Assembly (NCBI RefSeq): GCF_002214485.1
Contig: NZ_CP015102.1
Location: 62,001 to 126,000 of the forward strand
Reading direction: 5' to 3'
Length of the DNA: 64,000 bases
Origin: Thermococcus pacificus
Lineage (GTDB): Archaea > Methanobacteriota_B > Thermococci > Thermococcales > Thermococcaceae
This document shows, one piece after another, positions 33,526-42,380 of the stretch. The notes below the pieces were generated by a model. The model saw nothing but the letters and a program-made list of their open reading frames with translations, was not told the origin of the DNA and did not search any database. Each line of letters begins with the position of its first letter. Positions within the stretch are counted from its first letter, which is position 1. The translations under genes were made by a program, and so were the position numbers.

Positions 33526-34026
33526 TCAGCGAAGGAGCTTCACGAACTCCCTCATCCAGGCGTATAAATCGCCGGGGTGCCTCGAGCTGACCCAGTTGCC
33601 GTCGACGACTACCTCAGCGTCGACCCACTCCGCGCCGGCGTTCTTCACATCGTCGCGGATAGTTATAACGCTGGTTCCCTTTCTGCCCTTCAGCACACCG
33701 GCTGAGATGAGTATCTGCGGCCCGTGGCAGATGCTGGCGACGGGCTTTCCGTCCTCGAACATCTTCTTAACTATTGAGACAGCCTTCTCGTTGAGCCTCA
33801 CTATCTCAGGCGCCCTTCCACCGGGAAGGACGAGCGCGTCGAACTCGTCCGGGTCAACCTCGTCAAACGCAAGGTCAACGTTGACGGAGTAGCCGTGCTT
33901 GCCCGTTATCTTGCCCCTCTGGAAGCTCACCACGTAGACCTCGTGGCCTTCTTCCTTTATCCTGTGGAGAGGGTAGATCAGCTCCAGATCCTCAAAACCG
34001 TCAGCACTCAGAAACAGCACCTTCAT
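33526..34026 (-). CDS. pfpI: PfpI/DJ-1 family intracellular protease-deglycase
   Basis: A 166-residue protein of the PfpI family. The nucleophile Cys100 lies in ASICHGPQIL, with His101 next to it and Glu12 in DGFEDLE, the same numbering as the Pyrococcus enzyme. Described as an intracellular hexameric protease and more recently as a deglycase or glyoxalase that repairs glycated proteins and nucleotides. Length matches the family. Start ATG 34026 follows GGGGGTGTTCGAC; the minus-strand TATA is GGTTATAAG near 34070. Confidence 0.95.
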   Translation of the reverse strand: MKVLFLSADGFEDLELIYPLHRIKEEGHEVYVVSFQRGKITGKHGYSVNVDLAFDEVDPDEFDALVLPGGRAPEIVRLNEKAVSIVKKMFEDGKPVASICHGPQILISAGVLKGRKGTSVITIRDDVKNAGAEWVDAEVVVDGNWVSSRHPGDLYAWMREFVKLLR

Positions 34027-34097
34027 GTCGAACACCCCCATAACGTTCAGAGGAAAATAGAAAAAAGTTACTTATAACCCTTTCTGGGCAGAAATGG

Positions 34098-34550
34098 TCA
34101 GAGGGGGAGCTCCGTTACCTCCTTGTGTGCCTTGAGAACCACCATCGTGTGGGTGGCTTCAACGCCCTGGATCTCCCCGATTCTGTCGAGGAACTCGTTG
34201 AGCTCGTCACTGCCGCTGGTTCTTATCTTGACCAGCATGTCGTAGTCGCCGGTGGTCTCGTAGATTTCAACTATCTGGGGGTACTTCTTGAGCTCGGTGG
34301 CGACGTGGGAGTACATGCCCGCCTTGGACTTTATCAGAATGAACGCCAGTATCTTGAAGCCAAGTGATTCGGGGTCGAGCATCACGGTGAACTTCTTTAT
34401 TATTCCCTTCTCCCTGAGCTTCTTTATCCTCTCGTAGACCGTCGATTCGGCCAGTCCCACTTCCTTGGAGATCTCGCGGAGGGGCGTTCTGCTGTTCTTC
34501 TGGAGTATCACAAGGATTTTCCTATCCACCTCGTCCAAACCCGTTCGCAT
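34098..34550 (-). CDS. Lrp/AsnC-family transcriptional regulator
   Basis: A 150-residue Lrp-type regulator. The N-terminal winged helix reads LDEVDRKILVILQKNSRTPLREI (partial) and GLAESTVYERIKKL, the recognition helix. The C-terminal RAM domain (FILIKSKAGMYSHVATEL, TTGDYDMLVKIRT) senses an amino acid or effector and forms octamers. Divergent from the DRG GTPase gene, with promoters only about 35 bases apart (TTTATATAATCC for this gene, 34581-34594), so binding there could control both. Autoregulation is usual in this family. ATG 34550 follows GGCGGTGA. Confidence 0.93.
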   Translation of the reverse strand: MRTGLDEVDRKILVILQKNSRTPLREISKEVGLAESTVYERIKKLREKGIIKKFTVMLDPESLGFKILAFILIKSKAGMYSHVATELKKYPQIVEIYETTGDYDMLVKIRTSGSDELNEFLDRIGEIQGVEATHTMVVLKAHKEVTELPL

Positions 34551-34615
34551 GATCTTCACCGCCTGTAAAAAATTTTCGAAGGATTATATAAATTTTGCCG
34601 ATTTGGAGAACCATA

Positions 34616-34627
34616 CTTTTATAAAAC
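34616..34627 (+). promoter_or_regulatory. TATA box for the DRG gene
   Basis: CTTTTATAAAAC, about 58 bases before the ATG at 34674, leaving a leader that carries GGGAGGGTCAGCG. Confidence 0.55.
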
Positions 34628-34673
34628 GCCGCCCATCTTCTAATTCAGGACTTTTGGGAGGGGAGGGTCAGCG

Positions 34674-35840
34674 ATGCCAACGAACGTAACGGCAGAGTAC
34701 CTAGCGGCGGAGGAGGAGTACAGGAACGCGAAAACTATTCCCGAGAAAATTCGCGCCCTTGAGAAGATGTACGCCACCGTTCCGAAGCACAAGGGCACCG
34801 AAAAGCTTAGACTTCAAATAAAAAGGAAGCTGGCGGAGCTCAGGAAGGAGCTTGATAAGCAGCGCCAGATGAAGAAGGGCGGTGGCGGGCCGTCGCTCGC
34901 TGTGAGGAAGGAAGGTGCGGCGCAGATAGTTCTCGCGGGGCTTCCAAACGTGGGGAAGAGCTCCCTCATGAAGGCACTCACAAACGTCGATGCCGACGTG
35001 GCCGACTACGCTTTCACGACGGTGGAGCCCATTCCAGGCATGATGCACCACAAGGACGTTCAGATCCAGCTCGTCGAGGTTCCTGGGCTGGTTGAGGGCG
35101 CCGCCCTTGGGAAGGGCATGGGGCCCCAGCTCCTGAGCGTCATAAGAAACGCCGATGCAATAGCGATCGTCGTTGACCTCTCCAGGGATCCGGTTAAGCA
35201 GATGGAAATTCTCCTCAAGGAGTTTGAGAGGGCGGGAATAAAGGTCAACAAGAGGAAGCCGAGGGTTGAGATAAAGAAGACCGCGATGGGCGGAATAGTC
35301 ATCAACGGCCAGGAGAACATCAAAGGCGATATCCAGGAAGTCATGAAGATGCTCCGAGAGGAGAGGATTCACTCGGCAGAGATAACCGTTAAGGAGCCTG
35401 TAACGCTGGAGGAGATAGCCGACGCTCTCGATGAAAGCCTCGTCTGGCGCAGGGCGATAATCATAGCCAACAAGGGGGATGCCCCCGGCAGCAAGGAGAA
35501 CTACGAGCGCTTGTTGAAAGCCTACGGTGACCGCTTTAAGATAATCCCCGTCTCCGCTAAGCGGAAGATACAGCTCGACAAGCTGAAGGACGAGCTCTAC
35601 GAGCTGGCTGGAATAATCAGAGTTTTCACGAAGAGCCCCGGCGAAGAGCCGGCTTATCCGCCGGTGCCGCTGAAGAAGGGCTCGACGGTTATGGATTTAG
35701 CCGAGAGAATCCACAAGGACTTCGCCAAGAATTTCCGCTACGCTCGCGTCTGGGGCAAGAGCGTCAAGTTCCCGGGCCAGCGCGTTGGAGCCGACCACGT
35801 GCTGGAAGACGGTGATATAGTGGAGATCCATGCGCGCTAG
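34674..35840 (+). CDS. DRG-family GTP-binding protein with C-terminal TGS domain
   Basis: A 388-residue developmentally-regulated GTP-binding (DRG/Obg superfamily) protein, associated with translating ribosomes in eukaryotes and archaea. Residues 1-85 are a helical basic domain. G1 is LAGLPNVGKSSL (near 94-102), G2/G3 follow in DYAFTTVEPIPG and VEVPGLVEGA (Asp replaced by Glu-Val as in DRGs), G4 is ANKGD and G5 is PVSAK. An S5D2L insert lies in the G domain, and the TGS domain ends the protein (VMDLAERIHKDF, HVLEDGDIVEIHAR). The stop overlaps the convergent unrecognised gene by 4 bases. Confidence 0.95.
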   Translation: MPTNVTAEYLAAEEEYRNAKTIPEKIRALEKMYATVPKHKGTEKLRLQIKRKLAELRKELDKQRQMKKGGGGPSLAVRKEGAAQIVLAGLPNVGKSSLMKALTNVDADVADYAFTTVEPIPGMMHHKDVQIQLVEVPGLVEGAALGKGMGPQLLSVIRNADAIAIVVDLSRDPVKQMEILLKEFERAGIKVNKRKPRVEIKKTAMGGIVINGQENIKGDIQEVMKMLREERIHSAEITVKEPVTLEEIADALDESLVWRRAIIIANKGDAPGSKENYERLLKAYGDRFKIIPVSAKRKIQLDKLKDELYELAGIIRVFTKSPGEEPAYPPVPLKKGSTVMDLAERIHKDFAKNFRYARVWGKSVKFPGQRVGADHVLEDGDIVEIHAR

Positions 35841-36322
35841 CGGCAGAACGGCCCCTTACAGCTTCTCCCGTTCTTTCCGACCATTGCGCTCAGGGAATAC
35901 TCCTTCCCGTCAAGGCTGTCCATGATCAGCTTCTCCCCGTTCCTTTCGTATATCCAGAAGACCTTGTAGGCCATCTCCTCTCTCACGACCTCTATCCTGG
36001 GGAGCCACCAGGAGACGACGCGGGAGTTACCCCATGTTATTGCGCTCTCAAAGGCCTTCTTCTCTGCCTCCTCGTAGTCCACAAGGGGCTCCATGAGTTT
36101 CCGCTCATCAACGTTCCACTCTTCAAGGGGTATGAAATCGTCACCTCTCTCGGCACCGAGGCGGTAGAGGTCAACATAGGCAAAGTAGTCCATAACCTTG
36201 TCCTTCATTCCAAGGCGCCTGTAAAATAACCTTAGGTGAAAGATGTGATATGGGTAGAGCACGAAATCCCTCTCCTCTGTGTAGGGATGGAATATTGGGC
36301 GCATTACTTTAACCTTGATCAT
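35837..36322 (-). CDS. conserved protein, unknown function (161 aa)
   Basis: Not recognised. The sequence is rich in aromatic residues (YPYHIFHLRLFYRRLG, SWWLPRIEVV, VFWIYERNGEKLIMDSL) with a mostly alpha/beta pattern and ends in RSCKGPFCR, where two cysteines four residues apart from the end could form a disulfide or metal site. There is no signal peptide and no TM helix. ATG 36322 follows GGTGTTTGAT; GTG 36331 is an alternative. It is divergent from the proline operon. Confidence 0.75.
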   Translation of the reverse strand: MIKVKVMRPIFHPYTEERDFVLYPYHIFHLRLFYRRLGMKDKVMDYFAYVDLYRLGAERGDDFIPLEEWNVDERKLMEPLVDYEEAEKKAFESAITWGNSRVVSWWLPRIEVVREEMAYKVFWIYERNGEKLIMDSLDGKEYSLSAMVGKNGRSCKGPFCR

Positions 36323-36340
36323 ATCAAACACCGTTACAAA

Positions 36341-36376
36341 TTGCTTTAATTGGGTTTCCTAACTTCAATTAGGGTT
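36341..36376 (+). promoter_or_regulatory. imperfect direct repeats upstream of the proline operon
   Basis: TTTAATTGGGTTT (36345-36357) and TTCAATTAGGGTTTTT (36364-36379) recur with about 19-base spacing, two helical turns, 25-60 bases upstream of the operon TATA box. This would suit a dimeric activator such as an Lrp-type protein. Confidence 0.3.
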
Positions 36377-36402
36377 TTTCACTCTTAGTTTAAAACGATA
36401 TG

Positions 36403-36409
36403 TTTATAA
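36403..36409 (+). promoter_or_regulatory. TATA box for the symporter/PDH1 operon
   Basis: TTTATAA, about 65 bases before the first ATG at 36472. A second A/T block (CATATATATAC, 36449-36459) is too close to the ATG to be the main promoter unless the message starts inside the gene. Confidence 0.45.
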
Positions 36410-36471
36410 CTTTTTGGCAACAATATACAGTGCTGACCATTGGCTAGCATATATATACAGGGGGTTTCAAT

Positions 36472-36651
36472 ATGGGGCTTAGCGGTGCAGCTTGGGCAAC
36501 TCTGTTGGTTCCAACGATTTTGGGTTTTTTGACGATGGTTCTCTATGGCTACTGGGACAGAATAACGGGGAAGGAGTACTACGTTGACGAGGAGATTCTC
36601 GCATACGACGAAGACCTGGTTGAAGAGCTGAAGAAGGAGGGTAAGCTATGA
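36472..36651 (+). CDS. 59-residue single-TM protein, symporter small accessory subunit
   Basis: A small membrane protein encoded just before the symporter, sharing the ATGA overlap with it (stop 36649-36651, next ATG 36648). It has one TM helix (WATLLVPTILGFLTMVLYGY) preceded by MGLSGAA, followed by an acidic cytoplasmic tail with DRITGKEYYVDEE and VEELKKEG. Size, topology and overlap match small accessory subunits seen with other SSS transporters; its function is probably to stabilise or couple the carrier. Ribosome binding site AGGGGG. The other SSS gene in the window (4616) has no such partner. Confidence 0.8.
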   Translation: MGLSGAAWATLLVPTILGFLTMVLYGYWDRITGKEYYVDEEILAYDEDLVEELKKEGKL

Positions 36652-38264
36652 ACGCGGGAGTGCTCTTTGGTTTTCTGGTGTATCTCGCCCTCCTGGCTTA
36701 TATCGGCTGGTGGGCCAATAAGTACACCAAGACCGAGGACCAGTATTTCGTTGGGGGTAGAAAGGTTCACGTCTTAGCCGCTACCCTCTCGGACAAGGCG
36801 AGCGACTTCTCCGGCTGGCTGATGCTCGGCTATCCCGGAAGCGCCTTTAAAGCCGGTTTAGGGGCGTTCTGGGCTGGAATAGGCTGTCTATTTGGTACAC
36901 TGGCTGATTACGTCCTCATAGGTCCAAGGCTTAGAATATATGCAGGTAAATTCAGGGCCATCACCGTCCCAGACTACCTTGAGGCTCGTCTTAAGGACAA
37001 CACCAAGCTGATAAGAATCCTTAGTGCCCTGATAATCATCATCTTCATGACCGCCTACGTCGCGGCACAATTTACAGCGGGAGGAAAGACCTTTGCGGAG
37101 GGCTTTGGCGTAAGCGTCAACACGGGAATACTCGTAACCGTCATCATCCTCACGGCATACGTTATCACCGGTGGGTTCTTTGCCGTCGTCTGGACGGACG
37201 TCGTTCAGGCCCTCTTCATGCTGCTGACCCTCATAATAGTGCCATTCCTCGCCCTCGCGAAGATCGGCGGGCTAGATAAAGCCACGGACATAATAGCCTC
37301 CGCCGACCCCACCAAGCTCCACCCCTTCGGAGGGGCTACCGGCTGGGCGGCGATAATCTTCGCAATAGGATATGCTTCGTGGGTAGTCGGCTACCTCGGA
37401 CAGCCGCACATAGTAACCCGTTACATGAGCGTTGAGGACCCGAGAAAGCTCAGAAGGCCGGGTATCTTCATCAGCGGTATCTGGACAACCATCGTTCTGT
37501 GGGGCGCCTTCTTCGCTGGATTCCTCGGCTTTGCGCTCTACCAAGCAGGGATGCTCAATGTCAGCGACCCCGAGAGGGTTATCCCGGCAATGGCGGTTGA
37601 GCTCATGCCGAGCTGGATAGCCGGTTTCGTCATAGCCGGTATCATCTCGGCCGTCATGAGCACCGCCGATTCCCAGCTCCTCGTGGCTTCTTCGGCCATA
37701 GCCAGGGACTTCTACCACAAGGTTCTGGGCAAAGAGGTCGGCAAGAAGCAGATGGTCAACATATCAAGGCTGGTCGTCTTTGGCGTTGCCCTTGTCGGCC
37801 TCTGGTTCGCCATCAGCGGGCCGAAGGTTATCTATCAGATGGTCGCAACCGCGTGGGGAGGTTTGGCCGTCGGTTTCGGTCCAATACTCACACTGAGCCT
37901 CTGGTGGAAGCGCGTTACCAAGGAGGGTGGAATCGTAGGAATGGCCTACGGTCTGGTCAGCGAGGTCATCTTCGAGGCCAAGATATACGGCTGGGCATTC
38001 ACCAAGGACGCTCCGGGCATATGGGGCACCATAGGCGGCTGGTTCCAGGACGTCCCGGTGTTCTTCATCAACTTCTTCATAACGCTCTTCATCATCATAA
38101 TCGTCAGCCTCCTCACCAAGCCGCCGGAAGATGTGGTCAAGCTCCACGAGGAATTATTCAGGAAGGTGCCCATCGAGACCGGCAGGAAGAGCATCACCGA
38201 GACCAGGGCCAAGAGCCAGGTCGAGAACGTCGCCGAGTTCATCATAGCCAAGGGGCTCGCCTGA
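36648..38264 (+). CDS. sodium:proline symporter (SSS family)
   Basis: A 538-residue SSS transporter with about 13 TM helices. Conserved features are DQYFVGGRKVHVLAATLSDKASDFSGWLMLGYPG (in parts), YLGQPHIVTRYM, and the sodium-site segment AGIISAVMSTADSQLLVASS in TM8. A C-terminal cytoplasmic stretch follows (LLTKPPEDVVKLHEELF). It most likely imports proline because the next genes encode PDH1. Translation is coupled to the 59-residue accessory protein. A T-rich stretch follows the stop, and the PDH1 genes have their own TATA, so two transcripts are likely. Confidence 0.9.
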   Translation: MNAGVLFGFLVYLALLAYIGWWANKYTKTEDQYFVGGRKVHVLAATLSDKASDFSGWLMLGYPGSAFKAGLGAFWAGIGCLFGTLADYVLIGPRLRIYAGKFRAITVPDYLEARLKDNTKLIRILSALIIIIFMTAYVAAQFTAGGKTFAEGFGVSVNTGILVTVIILTAYVITGGFFAVVWTDVVQALFMLLTLIIVPFLALAKIGGLDKATDIIASADPTKLHPFGGATGWAAIIFAIGYASWVVGYLGQPHIVTRYMSVEDPRKLRRPGIFISGIWTTIVLWGAFFAGFLGFALYQAGMLNVSDPERVIPAMAVELMPSWIAGFVIAGIISAVMSTADSQLLVASSAIARDFYHKVLGKEVGKKQMVNISRLVVFGVALVGLWFAISGPKVIYQMVATAWGGLAVGFGPILTLSLWWKRVTKEGGIVGMAYGLVSEVIFEAKIYGWAFTKDAPGIWGTIGGWFQDVPVFFINFFITLFIIIIVSLLTKPPEDVVKLHEELFRKVPIETGRKSITETRAKSQVENVAEFIIAKGLA

Positions 38265-38286
38265 TTTTTGCCCCTTCTTATTTTTG
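38264..38286 (+). terminator. T-rich terminator after the proline symporter
   Basis: ATTTTTG at the stop codon followed by CTTATTTTTGG about 12 bases later. Confidence 0.45.
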
Positions 38287-38370
38287 GTTTCCCCGGCCGT
38301 CTTCTGTCTAGTGTTTTGAGTCGTCGAGATACTGAACCGAAGGTCCAAAAACCATTCTTGGCCAGCTTAA

Positions 38371-38380
38371 CATTTATAAA
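38371..38380 (+). promoter_or_regulatory. TATA box for PDH1 alpha/beta
   Basis: CATTTATAAA, about 55 bases before the ATG at 38431; the leader then carries GAGGTGGGAGC. Confidence 0.55.
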
Positions 38381-38430
38381 CATCGGTGTATAAGGAAGAG
38401 CGCCGATTGTAAAATTTTCGAGGTGGGAGC

Positions 38431-39915
38431 ATGAGACCGCTCGACCTGACCGAGAAGGACCCTTCTAAGAAAATCACGATTTATTTTGAGGGGAAGCCCT
38501 ACAAGGCCTACGAGGGTGAAAAACTTCCTGTTGCTATGCTAGCCAACGGCATTTACTGGCTCACAACGAGCCTTCAGGGGAGAAAGAGGGGAGCATTCAC
38601 CTTCGGGCCGCTCCCGGTGACGGTAAACGGGGTGAAGAACGTCAACGGAAGGAAGCTCAAAGTTAGGGACGGCATGAGGGTTGAGAGACAGAACTACGGC
38701 GAGTTCCAGGAGGCCGTTGAGGTAGACGGGGGCAAGGAGCCGCTCAGGGAAGTGGTGGACGTTGCGGTCATAGGTGGGGGGATAGCAGGTATCGGCGCCG
38801 CTCTCGAAGTGCAGGAGCACCTCACCGTGGCGTTAATAGAGGAAAAAGGCTGGCTCGGGGGCCTCATGTTCATTGAGAGCGTCCCCCAGGGTGGCTTTGA
38901 TGAGGAGCCGAGGAAGGTCGTGAAAAAGCTAACCTCAGAGTTCAACGAAAACGTCAGGGTCTTCACCGGCACCACCGCACTCGGGATCTTTGATGAGGGC
39001 GAGTACTTCCTAGTTCCAGTTGTCAAGGGTGACCAGCTGATTGAAATAATGGCCAAGCGGGTTGTCCTCGCCACCGGTGCCGTTGAGAACATAGTCCTCT
39101 TCGAGAACAACGAGTTCCCGGGTGTCTTCAGGCTGGACTTTGCCCTCGAGGTTATCAACAAGTGGGGCGTCGCCCCCGGTAAGCGGGTGGCGGTCGTAGG
39201 TAGAAAACCAGAGAGGATAATCCCGGAGCTTGAGAAGTGGGGCATAGAGTACGTGGTCGTTCCCAATCCCAAGCGCGCCGAGGGTGGGGAAAGGGTCGAG
39301 AGGCTCATAGACATGAACGGGAACGTATACGAGGTCGATGCCGTCATAGTCAGCGACTACCGCATTCCGGACATAAACCCCGTGACCCAGGCCGGAGCGA
39401 AGCTGAAGTTCAGGTACGGCTACTACGTGCCCGTCACCGATGGACAAAACCGCATAAGGGACGGAATCTACGTCGCCGGAAGCGCCGTGAGCATAAAGCC
39501 CCACTACGCCAACTACCTTGAGGGCAGGCTCGTTGGTGCCTACATCCTCAGGGAGTTCGGCTACGATGCCAGCCCAGCGGTTTACAGGGAGAAGCTTGAG
39601 GAGTACGAACCCGAGAGCATGCCGAGGTTCACCCTCAGCCTGGGGGATATGAACCTTGAGGACGTGCAGATATGCGGCTGCGACGTTAACCTCAAGAAGG
39701 TAGACGACGTTGTAAAAAGCGGCATAACCGATCTGCAGATCATAAAGAGGCTCACGCACCTCGCTATGGGATTCTGCCAGGGACGCTTCTGCCTCTTCAA
39801 CGGGGCTCTGCTCGCCTCCCAGAGGACTGGAACGCCCATGGACAAACTCGATATCCCGGTCGCGAGACCGCCCATAAAGAACGTCAAGATGAAGGTCGTC
39901 GCGAGGGGGGAGTGA
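38431..39915 (+). CDS. dye-linked L-proline dehydrogenase PDH1, alpha subunit
   Basis: A 494-residue flavoprotein subunit of the heteromeric proline dehydrogenase. The N-terminal about 90 residues align with the plant-type ferredoxin domain of the PDH2 alpha subunit (TIYFEGKPYKAYEGEKLP, VTVNGVKNVNGR) but all four Fe-S cysteines are gone. The FAD domain has AVIGGGIAGIGAALE and VAVVGRKPERI. The last 80 residues are a BFD-like [2Fe-2S] domain (CGCDVN, CQGRFC) equivalent to the separate small subunit of PDH2. The alpha subunit passes electrons from the proline-oxidising beta subunit to an acceptor. ATG follows GAGGTGGGAGC. The stop overlaps the region of the beta start. Confidence 0.92.
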   Translation: MRPLDLTEKDPSKKITIYFEGKPYKAYEGEKLPVAMLANGIYWLTTSLQGRKRGAFTFGPLPVTVNGVKNVNGRKLKVRDGMRVERQNYGEFQEAVEVDGGKEPLREVVDVAVIGGGIAGIGAALEVQEHLTVALIEEKGWLGGLMFIESVPQGGFDEEPRKVVKKLTSEFNENVRVFTGTTALGIFDEGEYFLVPVVKGDQLIEIMAKRVVLATGAVENIVLFENNEFPGVFRLDFALEVINKWGVAPGKRVAVVGRKPERIIPELEKWGIEYVVVPNPKRAEGGERVERLIDMNGNVYEVDAVIVSDYRIPDINPVTQAGAKLKFRYGYYVPVTDGQNRIRDGIYVAGSAVSIKPHYANYLEGRLVGAYILREFGYDASPAVYREKLEEYEPESMPRFTLSLGDMNLEDVQICGCDVNLKKVDDVVKSGITDLQIIKRLTHLAMGFCQGRFCLFNGALLASQRTGTPMDKLDIPVARPPIKNVKMKVVARGE

Positions 39916-39917
39916 AG

Positions 39918-41078
39918 ATGCCGACGAAAACTCTCCCAGAAAAGAGTGAGATAACGGTCATAGGCGGCGGAATAGTCGGAGTCACGATAGCCCACGAGTT
40001 AGCTAAGCGCGGGGAAGAGGTTACAGTTATAGAGAAGCGCTTTATAGGCTCAGGTTCAACCTTCCGCTGCGGGACGGGCATAAGACAGCAGTTCAACGAC
40101 GAGGCCAACGTCCAGGTTATGAAGCGCTCCGTTGAACTCTGGAAGCGCTATAGTGAAGAGTACGGCTTCCCCTTCGAGCAGACAGGTTATCTCTTCCTTC
40201 TCTACGACGATGAGGAAGTGGAAGAGTTCAAGAAGAACATCGCGATACAGAACAAGTTCGGTGTTCCCACGAGGCTCATAACGCCGGAGGAGGCAAAGGA
40301 GATAGTGCCCCTCCTGGATATAAGCGAGGTTGTCGCTGCCTCGTGGAACCCCACAGATGGAAAGGCTGACCCCTTCCATTCCACAGCCAAATTCGCCCTC
40401 CACGCTGAAGAGTTCGGGGCGAAGCTCGTGGAATACACGGAAGTGAAGGACTTCATTGTTGAGAACGGCGAGATAAAGGGCCTGAAAACGAGCAGGGGAA
40501 CGATAAAGACCGGCATCGTCATCAACGCCACCAACGCCTGGGCCAAGCTCGTCAACGCGATGGCGGGTATAAGGACAAAAATCCCGATAGAGCCCTACAA
40601 GCACCAGGCCGTCATTACACAACCGATAAAGAAGGGCGCGGTTAAGCCGATGGTCATCTCCTTCCGCTACGGCCACGCCTACCTCACGCAGACCGCCCAT
40701 GGCGGCGTAGTTGGCGGCGTTGGCTACGAGGAGGGGCCGACCTACGATTTAAACCCCACGTACGAGTTCATGCGCCAGGTGAGCTACTACTTCACCAAGA
40801 TAATCCCCGCTCTGAGGGAGCTCCTCATCCTGAGGACGTGGGCCGGTTACTATGCCAAAACACCCGACAGCAACCCGGCCATAGGCAAAATCGAGGAGTT
40901 GAGCGACTACTACATAGCGGCTGGCTTCAGTGGCCACGGTTTCATGATGGCTCCAGCGGTAGCGGAGATGGTTGCCGACTTGATAACGAAGGGCAAGACA
41001 GACCTCCCGGTTGAGTGGTACGACCCGTACCGCTTCGAGCGTGGCGAGCTGCGCGGCCAGGCCCTCCAGATGGGCTGA
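39918..41078 (+). CDS. L-proline dehydrogenase PDH1, beta (catalytic, FAD) subunit
   Basis: A 386-residue DAO-family flavoprotein that oxidises L-proline to pyrroline-5-carboxylate. The FAD-binding GGGIVGVTIAHELAKRG is at the N-terminus, followed by IEKRFIGSGSTFRCGTGIRQQF; the C-terminus carries [30 protein letters not shown] (partial), the FAD and substrate region. It is about half identical by eye to the PDH2 beta subunit encoded 6 kb away. ATG 39918 is two bases after the alpha stop, with GGGGGGAGTGA as ribosome binding site. Confidence 0.93.
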   Translation: MPTKTLPEKSEITVIGGGIVGVTIAHELAKRGEEVTVIEKRFIGSGSTFRCGTGIRQQFNDEANVQVMKRSVELWKRYSEEYGFPFEQTGYLFLLYDDEEVEEFKKNIAIQNKFGVPTRLITPEEAKEIVPLLDISEVVAASWNPTDGKADPFHSTAKFALHAEEFGAKLVEYTEVKDFIVENGEIKGLKTSRGTIKTGIVINATNAWAKLVNAMAGIRTKIPIEPYKHQAVITQPIKKGAVKPMVISFRYGHAYLTQTAHGGVVGGVGYEEGPTYDLNPTYEFMRQVSYYFTKIIPALRELLILRTWAGYYAKTPDSNPAIGKIEELSDYYIAAGFSGHGFMMAPAVAEMVADLITKGKTDLPVEWYDPYRFERGELRGQALQMG

Positions 41079-41141
41079 CTCCAACTCTTTTCTTATCCTT
41101 TCGACGGAAATTTTATAAAGCCCCCATCGTTCTTTCGGCTG

Positions 41142-42380
41142 ATGCCGAAGCGTGAAAGGGTCGTCATCCAGGGAAAGCGTGAGAGGACTCTAAAACTCAA
41201 AAAGCTCAGGGTTAAGCGGAGAAACATTTTGATTCTGGCCATAGCGATGTTTATCGCAAACGTCGCCTTCGGCATGGCATTTCCCTATCTGAGCGTCTAC
41301 ATGAGCCTCCTCGGCGCGAGCATGTTCATGGTTGGCCTTCTCAGTGTCGCCTTCAACCTAACTTCCACTGTTTTTCAGTACCCCTTCGGCTGGCTTTCCG
41401 ACTCAACCGGCAACAGAAAGGCCTTCATAGCCTTTGGGGCGGCCTCGATTGGAGTTTTCTACACTGCAATAGCCTTCGTCAACTCTGCAACCGGTGTTTT
41501 AATTCTGAGGACCCTCCAGGGCGTTTTCGGCTCGGCAATGACGCCCGCTCACTCGGCCCTCATTTCGGAGCTTTCAACGAGGGCTGGCTCGATATTCGGC
41601 CTCTTCAACTCGATAGAGAACGCCGGTTACATGGTGGGCAACTTTCTGGGGTCATTCGTCGTCGAGTACCTCGGCATAAAAAGCGTTTTCGTCATCGCTG
41701 GCTTTCTGCTCTTTCTCTCCGCGGGTTTGGTTCTTTTGATAAGAGAGAGACCGAGTGGAAAACGTTCCATCCTTGGCATGATACTCGTCCAGGAGGGCAG
41801 GGAAAGCTGGCGCGCGACCGTTAAGGGCTCGGCCTTTAAAGAACTCATGCGCGGCCACCTTGGCCTGTTCTACGTTACGGTTTTTCTCGTCATGATAGCG
41901 AGCGGGCAGTTCTACAGCGTCTCATCGGTTTACTTCAAGGAGACCTTCGGCGAGTGGAGCGTTGGGGTTATTTTTGGGGTTGAAAGCCTTGCCGCGGCCT
42001 TAACCGGCTACTTCCTTGGAAGGCTGATAGACAGGTACGGTGCCAAGAGGTTCTACCTGCTGGCCATAGCGGGCTACGGCCTGGCCTTCCTGCTCTATGC
42101 TTTCGTTAAAAACGTCTGGCTCGTCTTTGGAGTGGCTTTCCTCTCCGGTGTGAAGTGGATTCTGACGATAAACTCGACATCAGCCTACGTCGCCCAGAAC
42201 GTTAAGGTTAGCGAGAGGGCCCAGGGAATGGGCCTGCTAAACGCCATGATGAGCCTTGGCTGGGTAGTGGGGCCGTTAATCGGAGGTTATCTAGCGGGGA
42301 TAAGCTTTACTCTGAACTTTCTCAGCACGCTGGTTCCGCTGGGGCTTGCCTTCCTGCTGGCGCTCAAACTTCAAGAATGA
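41142..42380 (+). CDS. MFS transporter
   Basis: A 412-residue major facilitator with 12 predicted TM helices. The loop 2-3 signature is [13 protein letters not shown], and loop 8-9 has [18 protein letters not shown]. The N-terminal about 25 residues are very basic ([25 protein letters not shown]), an unusual cytoplasmic extension. Substrate unknown; drug or metabolite efflux and amino-acid-related uptake are both possible. TTTTATAAAG lies about 26 bases before the ATG, so the message is probably leaderless. Not in the PDH1 operon, because it has its own promoter. Its 3' end overlaps the convergent kptA by 17 bases. Confidence 0.88.
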   Translation: MPKRERVVIQGKRERTLKLKKLRVKRRNILILAIAMFIANVAFGMAFPYLSVYMSLLGASMFMVGLLSVAFNLTSTVFQYPFGWLSDSTGNRKAFIAFGAASIGVFYTAIAFVNSATGVLILRTLQGVFGSAMTPAHSALISELSTRAGSIFGLFNSIENAGYMVGNFLGSFVVEYLGIKSVFVIAGFLLFLSAGLVLLIRERPSGKRSILGMILVQEGRESWRATVKGSAFKELMRGHLGLFYVTVFLVMIASGQFYSVSSVYFKETFGEWSVGVIFGVESLAAALTGYFLGRLIDRYGAKRFYLLAIAGYGLAFLLYAFVKNVWLVFGVAFLSGVKWILTINSTSAYVAQNVKVSERAQGMGLLNAMMSLGWVVGPLIGGYLAGISFTLNFLSTLVPLGLAFLLALKLQE

